From: an uncultured Collinsella sp.
GTDB taxonomy: Bacteria > Actinomycetota > Coriobacteriia > Coriobacteriales > Coriobacteriaceae
Assembly (NCBI GenBank): GCA_900545615.1
Contig: UQZM01000024.1
Coordinates: forward strand, 1 to 27,315
Length of the DNA: 27,315 nucleotides
Direction: 5' to 3'
Part shown: positions 23,780 to 27,315 of the stretch, piece after piece
Layout of the letters: each line of letters opens with the position of its first letter
How positions within the stretch are numbered: the first letter of the stretch is position 1
Notes under the pieces: generated by a model
Seen by the model: the letters and a program-made list of their open reading frames with translations, nothing else
What the model was told of the DNA's origin: nothing
The model's database searches: none
Program-made: the position numbers and the translations under genes

Positions 23780-23854
23780 TTACGCCATTCTCAATGCTGA
23801 TTTTACGCTACTTTCAATGTAGTTTTTACGCCATTTTCATTGAAGGTTTTACGC
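23780..23854. repeat. Four iterons with exact 23-bp periodicity
   Basis: TTACGC begins at 23780, 23803, 23826 and 23849, exactly 23 bases apart. The intervening sequence is conserved in pattern (CMAYTTTCAATG-like, then a short variable part), giving three full units and one partial. On the minus strand each unit reads GCGTAAAA followed by a CATTGAAAATG-like block. The array lies entirely in the gap between the two ATPase genes, upstream of the DUF4143-type gene. It resembles protein-binding iterons rather than CRISPR, because the units are contiguous with no unique spacers. Confidence 0.85.
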
Positions 23855-23905
23855 TTGGCATCCTTAGCGCGACCCATTCCGAGCATCACATCAGAGCGCG
23901 CTTGG

Positions 23906-25297
23906 TTATCTCCGCTCGCACATCTCGGCAAACGAAATCAGCTTGACGTCTCCCCTACTCTCCGCGGCATCCCGACATCCCTGCGTAAAGCCGCTTTTTG
24001 AGAAAAGTGCATAGCTTTTTCGTTGCCGTCTAAAGAGCTCGCTTCGGTGCACGAGCTTTTGCAGCACGTCTTCGCCCGCCGGTTCATTGCGCCATTTGCA
24101 CTCCGCAAACAGCGCAGCGCCCTCGCCATCGTCAACAATCAAGTCGATTTCTTCCTGCGTATGCGTGCGATTGTCCGTCCCCCACCAGCGCCCAACGCTT
24201 ACCGGAACCACATCGAGCTGGCCCGCGCGCGCGAGTTCGTACACGTATTGTCTGCATATAAGCTCAAAGACCGTACCCATGTAATCCGATACGTGCGGCT
24301 CAATGCGCTTATACGCCATCTCGGCCATATCGTTTTGAATCAGCCCGATGTTCTGCGGAACAAACTTGTACCAGAACCTAAACATCTGATCGCTCAGCAG
24401 ATACACGGCTCGCTTATTGCTCGTCTCGTTTAGGGGCAGCTCGCGCTCGACAATCCCAAGCGACGCCAGCTTATCCACATAGCTCTTTACGTTGCTCGCA
24501 GGGATTCCCGTAGAGCTCGCAATCTCTGAGATCTTCGAGCGCCCCTGAGCAATTGCTTGCACGATCGCATCATATTGCTCGGGATTGCGGCACTCTTGCA
24601 ACAGCAGGTTACTCGGCTCCTCAAAGAGATAGCCCGTAGGAGTAAGAAAAAGACGTTTGATGTTGTCCTTGAGCGGTGCGGCAGGATCGACTTTCTCGAT
24701 ATATGCAGGAATGCCGCCCGTCATGCCATAGCAAACCGCAGCGTCTTCGCGACCCATGCTCTGCCACAGGCCGAGGGTCGTCGTAAAATCGAGCGGCATG
24801 ATCTTAAACTGGGCCGTACGCCTACCGTATAGTGGGCTCTCGTAGCCCAACACCTGCTCTTCCATAAACGAAAGCGACGAGCCGCATAGAATCAGCATTA
24901 GCCTGGTCTCTTTGTATAAGTGGTCGATCTTGTCTTGCAGCAACGAGCTGATTTCGGGATTCGATTGGGCGAGATAGGGATACTCGTCAATCACGACAAC
25001 CAAACGTTCCGTGCGAGCCATGGTGGCCAATGCATCGAACGCTTCGTCAAAACTACGAAACGACACGCCTGCAGCACCAACCGAGTCTGCAAGTATCGCC
25101 TGGCTAAAGCCATGCAGGTTTGCCTCTGCATTGGTACGACGAGCTTGAAAGTAAATAGCCTTCTTGCCTTGGATAAACTCTGTGATAAGGCGCGTTTTGC
25201 CCACGCGACGGCGGCCGTAAATCACAGGCATCTCAAAGGAGCCCGTGCCATACAGTCGATTGAGCTCGGACATTTCCACTGTTCTTCCGATAAACAT
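23906..25297 (-). CDS. Archaeal-type ATPase with C-terminal DUF234 domain
   Basis: This is a STAND-like/AAA ATPase of the ATPase_2-DUF234 family, function unknown. The 463-residue product has Walker A YGRRRVGKT (27-35), Walker B VVVIDEYPYL (100-109) and an LILCGSSLSF sensor segment (about 135-144). A winged-helix-like region follows (about 260-320, ISEIASSTGIPASNVKSYVDKL). A C-terminal DUF234 domain has GTVFELICRQYV and EEIDLIVDDGEGAALFAECKW, a nuclease-like D...E-C-K core. The start has a GGAAGG-rich leader. It is the upstream neighbour of the DUF4143 ATPase on the same strand, but iterons separate them. A perfect 22-bp inverted repeat covers its upstream region and may be its own control site. 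Confidence 0.9.
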   Translation of the reverse strand: MFIGRTVEMSELNRLYGTGSFEMPVIYGRRRVGKTRLITEFIQGKKAIYFQARRTNAEANLHGFSQAILADSVGAAGVSFRSFDEAFDALATMARTERLVVVIDEYPYLAQSNPEISSLLQDKIDHLYKETRLMLILCGSSLSFMEEQVLGYESPLYGRRTAQFKIMPLDFTTTLGLWQSMGREDAAVCYGMTGGIPAYIEKVDPAAPLKDNIKRLFLTPTGYLFEEPSNLLLQECRNPEQYDAIVQAIAQGRSKISEIASSTGIPASNVKSYVDKLASLGIVERELPLNETSNKRAVYLLSDQMFRFWYKFVPQNIGLIQNDMAEMAYKRIEPHVSDYMGTVFELICRQYVYELARAGQLDVVPVSVGRWWGTDNRTHTQEEIDLIVDDGEGAALFAECKWRNEPAGEDVLQKLVHRSELFRRQRKSYALFSKSGFTQGCRDAAESRGDVKLISFAEMCERR

Positions 25298-25315
25298 AGG
25301 GCCATCCTTCCTTTG

Positions 25316-25365
25316 CGTTATAGCTAGCTATATTATACCTTCCTATAATATAGCTAGCTATAACG
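25316..25365. promoter_or_regulatory. Perfect 22-bp inverted repeat over the DUF234 ATPase promoter
   Basis: Arms 25316-25337 and 25344-25365 are exact complements separated by 6 bases (CCTTCC). Each arm itself contains the palindrome TAGCTAGCTA, and the inner ends carry TATAAT on either strand. It is almost purely AT in a GC-rich genome and ends 19 bases before the ATPase start. On the minus strand the TATAAT nearest the gene (25332-25337) is suitably placed as a -10, so a bound protein would block or direct transcription. Cruciform formation is also possible. The ATPase itself is a candidate binder. Confidence 0.85.
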
Positions 25366-25422
25366 TAATTCGACAAGCGGCGCACACGAAAGGGGCGGTA
25401 CACCACCGCACGTGGACCGTTC

Positions 25423-25527
25423 CGGAAAATGCATCCCGTTCTGGAGCCAAAAACTGGGCCGTAGTTTCCGCCAAACATGCCATCCGTTCATCCCATTCTG
25501 AGGCTTGAATCCGGAACACAGTTTCCG
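25423..25527. repeat. Two tandem degenerate palindromic units
   Basis: A first unit (25423-25470) begins CGGAAAATGCATCCC and ends TTTCCG, an imperfect palindrome. A second (about 25482-25527) repeats ATCCCATTCTG and ends CAGTTTCCGC followed again by CCAAACA. The units are about 55-60 bases apart and diverged. They look like degenerate REP-like intergenic repeats. The region 25366-25535 otherwise holds no gene. Confidence 0.5.
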
Positions 25528-25535
25528 CTCCAAAC

Positions 25536-25567
25536 AAAAGGCCCCGGCTCGCGATGGAGCCGGGGCC
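25536..25567 (-). terminator. Rho-independent terminator after the molybdenum hydroxylase gene
   Basis: A perfect 11-bp GC stem (25540-25550 with 25557-25567, GGCCCCGGCTC and its complement) closes a 6-base loop. On the minus strand it is followed by TTTTGTTT. It lies about 60 bases after the stop of the xdhA-type gene and ends that transcription unit. Confidence 0.85.
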
Positions 25568-25630
25568 AAAGGTGCAGCATATACAGTTGGTGTTGTGCGC
25601 GAACAGCCCATCAGCAATGCCGTCTGCGCC

Positions 25631-27315
25631 CTACCCACGGTGACGGGCGCGGCTGTACGGCGTATCCACCATGGGCAGATCCGGACGCAGCTTGCCGTCG
25701 AATGCGCGATAGGCGTTCTGCACGGCGGGCGCCGTGGGGATCGTTGCGATCTCGCCGATGCCCTTGCCGCCGTATGCCACGGGCAGCAGTTCGTCCTTCT
25801 CCACGTAGATGGCGTGGATATCCGGAATCTCGGGCGCGCGGAACAACCCGAGCGTGCCGTACCTTGCCTGGGGCACGCAGTCCTTGAGCGGCCAGTCCTC
25901 GGTCAGTGCATAACCCATACCCATGAGCACGCCGCCTTCGATCTGACCCTGGATGGAGATGGGATTGACCACCTTGCCGGAATCGTGCGCGGCATAGACC
26001 TCGCTCACGCGGCCGTCATCGTCCAGAATGACCACATGCGTGGCAAAGCCGTAGCAGATGTGGCTTTTGGGGTTGGGAACGTCGGCACCCAGCTTGTCGG
26101 TCGGCTCCAGATACACGTAGCCAAACTCGCATCCCTCGAGCGCCTTGATGGCGACCGCGGGATCTTGAGGATGCATACCCTGGCCGGCGACGAGCTCCTG
26201 AGTGCGCAGCTGATAGGCGCGGCCGTCGTCATACTCGATCTTGACGCCGTCACCATGCGCGCTCACGGGGGTATCGGGTGCAGGCTTTCCGGCCTCGATG
26301 CCAAGCATGGCATCGCGCAGCAGGAAGGCGGCACCGCGCACGGCCTCGCCGGTCACGACCGTCTGACGCGAGCCAGACGTAGTGCCGGAGTCGGGAGCGT
26401 TCTCGGTGGAGCACTCGCCGTTGGCGATGCAGCGAAGCGGCAGGCCGCATGCCTCGGCAACGTCCTGCAAAAAGACGGTGTTACAGCCCTGGCCGATGTC
26501 GGACGTGGCGGCATAGACCACGGCCACGCCGTTCTCGACGCGGATCTTGCAGCGGCCGGCATCGGGCAGGCCCACGCCCACGCCGGCGTTCTTCATGGCG
26601 CAGGCAATGCCGGCATGTCCGGGATGCGCGTAGTAGGCATCCTTGACCTCGAGCAGCGTCTCCTTAAGTGCCGTGGAGCAGTCGGCAATCTGGCCGTTGG
26701 GCAAAACCTCGCCCGGCTCGATGGCATTACGGTAGCGGATCTCCCACGGATCCAGGCCGACCTTCTCTGCCAGCAGGTCGATCAGGCTCTCGAGCGCAAA
26801 CTCGGACTGGCAAACGCCAAAGCCGCGGTACGCACCGGCGGGCGGGTTGTTGGTGTAGTAGCCAAAGCCGCGAATGTCGGTGTTCTGGTACTTGTAGGGG
26901 CCGACGGCATGCGTGCAGGCGCGCTCGAGCACCGGGCCGCACAGCGACGCGTAGGCGCCAGTATCAAAGTTGATCTCGCAGTCCAGGCCGGTAAAGTTGC
27001 CCTCGGCGTCGCAACCCAGCGTAAAGGTGCCGTCCATGGCATGGCGCTTGGGATGGAAAGCAAGCGACTCGGCACGCGTGAGCTTGCACTTCACAGGACG
27101 CTGGAACTTATAGGCAGCGAGCGCGGCCAGATGCTGAATGGACACGTCCTCCTTGCCGCCAAAGCCGCCACCCACGAGCATGGTCTCTACAACCACGCGC
27201 TCGGGTTCGCTATCCCAGCCAAACATGTGGGCGCACTCTTTGCGCGTATCGTAGGCGCCCTGGTCGGTCGACTGCACCTTGACGCCGTTCTTGTACGGGA
27301 AGGCGACGGCGCACT
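25631..27315 (-). CDS. xdhA: Molybdenum hydroxylase large subunit, xanthine dehydrogenase type (partial)
   Basis: This is the molybdopterin-binding catalytic subunit of a xanthine dehydrogenase/purine hydroxylase-type enzyme, which hydroxylates purines with water as oxygen donor. About 560 residues are visible; the N-terminal part lies beyond the right edge (the frame stays open to the edge, and a GTG at 27277 is internal valine). Family motifs in order are GGGFGGKEDVS, AYRGFGVCQSEF (the purine-binding Arg/Phe region), ATSDIGQGCNTVF, DSGTTSGSRQT at the cofactor, and GGKGIGEIA near the C-terminus with the catalytic glutamate. The neighbouring xdhC, yqeB and yqeC homologs suggest the selenium-dependent form. 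The FAD and 2Fe-2S subunits are not visible. A strong terminator follows. Confidence 0.92.
   Translation of the reverse strand, partial: CAVAFPYKNGVKVQSTDQGAYDTRKECAHMFGWDSEPERVVVETMLVGGGFGGKEDVSIQHLAALAAYKFQRPVKCKLTRAESLAFHPKRHAMDGTFTLGCDAEGNFTGLDCEINFDTGAYASLCGPVLERACTHAVGPYKYQNTDIRGFGYYTNNPPAGAYRGFGVCQSEFALESLIDLLAEKVGLDPWEIRYRNAIEPGEVLPNGQIADCSTALKETLLEVKDAYYAHPGHAGIACAMKNAGVGVGLPDAGRCKIRVENGVAVVYAATSDIGQGCNTVFLQDVAEACGLPLRCIANGECSTENAPDSGTTSGSRQTVVTGEAVRGAAFLLRDAMLGIEAGKPAPDTPVSAHGDGVKIEYDDGRAYQLRTQELVAGQGMHPQDPAVAIKALEGCEFGYVYLEPTDKLGADVPNPKSHICYGFATHVVILDDDGRVSEVYAAHDSGKVVNPISIQGQIEGGVLMGMGYALTEDWPLKDCVPQARYGTLGLFRAPEIPDIHAIYVEKDELLPVAYGGKGIGEIATIPTAPAVQNAYRAFDGKLRPDLPMVDTPYSRARHRG

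Noticed and set aside
23780..23854. CRISPR array
   Set aside because: The units are contiguous and 23 bp long with similar sequence throughout. There are no unique spacers and no cas genes.
23780..23854. Plasmid replication origin
   Set aside because: Iterons are present, but no Rep, Par or relaxase gene lies nearby and the surroundings are chromosomal.
1..27315. tRNA or rRNA genes
   Set aside because: I saw no cloverleaf with a T-loop signature and no rRNA-like sequence. A dedicated scan would be decisive.

Overview
The window looks like a high-GC gut actinobacterium of the Coriobacteriia, most likely Collinsella or a close relative. The reasons are a uniformly GC-rich third codon position, a zinc-ribbon S14, and a selenium/molybdenum purine-catabolism cluster typical of anaerobic gut bacteria. 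This assignment rests on gene content only; no database was searched.

Region 1 (1-4171, minus strand) is the distal half of the spc ribosomal operon in canonical order: rplE, rpsN, rpsH, rplF, rplR, rpsE, rpmD, rplO and the N-terminal part of secY, which runs off the left edge. The usual upstream genes (rplX, rplN and the rest of S10) are absent. rplE instead follows a short leader, a 65-bp palindrome and an unrelated gene.

Region 2 (4400-14436) is most of the E. coli ygeW-to-xdhD type cluster for anaerobic purine/urate breakdown. It holds an XdhC-family maturation protein, yqeB, divergent yqeC, a hydantoinase/dihydropyrimidinase (hyuA), a MocA-like nucleotidyltransferase (ygfJ type), a YgeW carbamoyltransferase, the YgeY hydrolase and the YgeX diaminopropionate ammonia-lyase. 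A divergent YheO/DauR-like regulator sits upstream of ygeX, with two identical-half-site dyads 51 bp apart between them. Two 65-bp palindromes of one family flank the xdhC-yqeB-yqeC block.

Region 3 (14560-25567) separates that cluster from the catalytic molybdenum subunit gene xdhA at the right edge. It has an accessory character. It contains an unknown Pro/Ala-rich single-pass membrane protein, a small orphan ORF, a GmrSD-like DUF262/DUF1524 putative nuclease, and a large glycine-zipper protein paired with a ~101-aa protein (each broken by one apparent single-base indel). These are followed by a DEDDh exonuclease and two ATPases with C-terminal nuclease-like folds (DUF4143 type and DUF234 type). 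The two ATPase genes have distinctive upstream DNA: four TTACGC-containing iterons at exactly 23-bp periodicity, and a perfect 22-bp inverted repeat covering the start-proximal promoter region.

Region 4 (25631-27315) is the C-terminal part of a molybdenum hydroxylase large subunit (XdhA type), which probably works with the genes of region 2. The best candidates for something undescribed are the small-protein/glycine-zipper pair at 18621-21253 and the two ATPases with their private repeat arrays.
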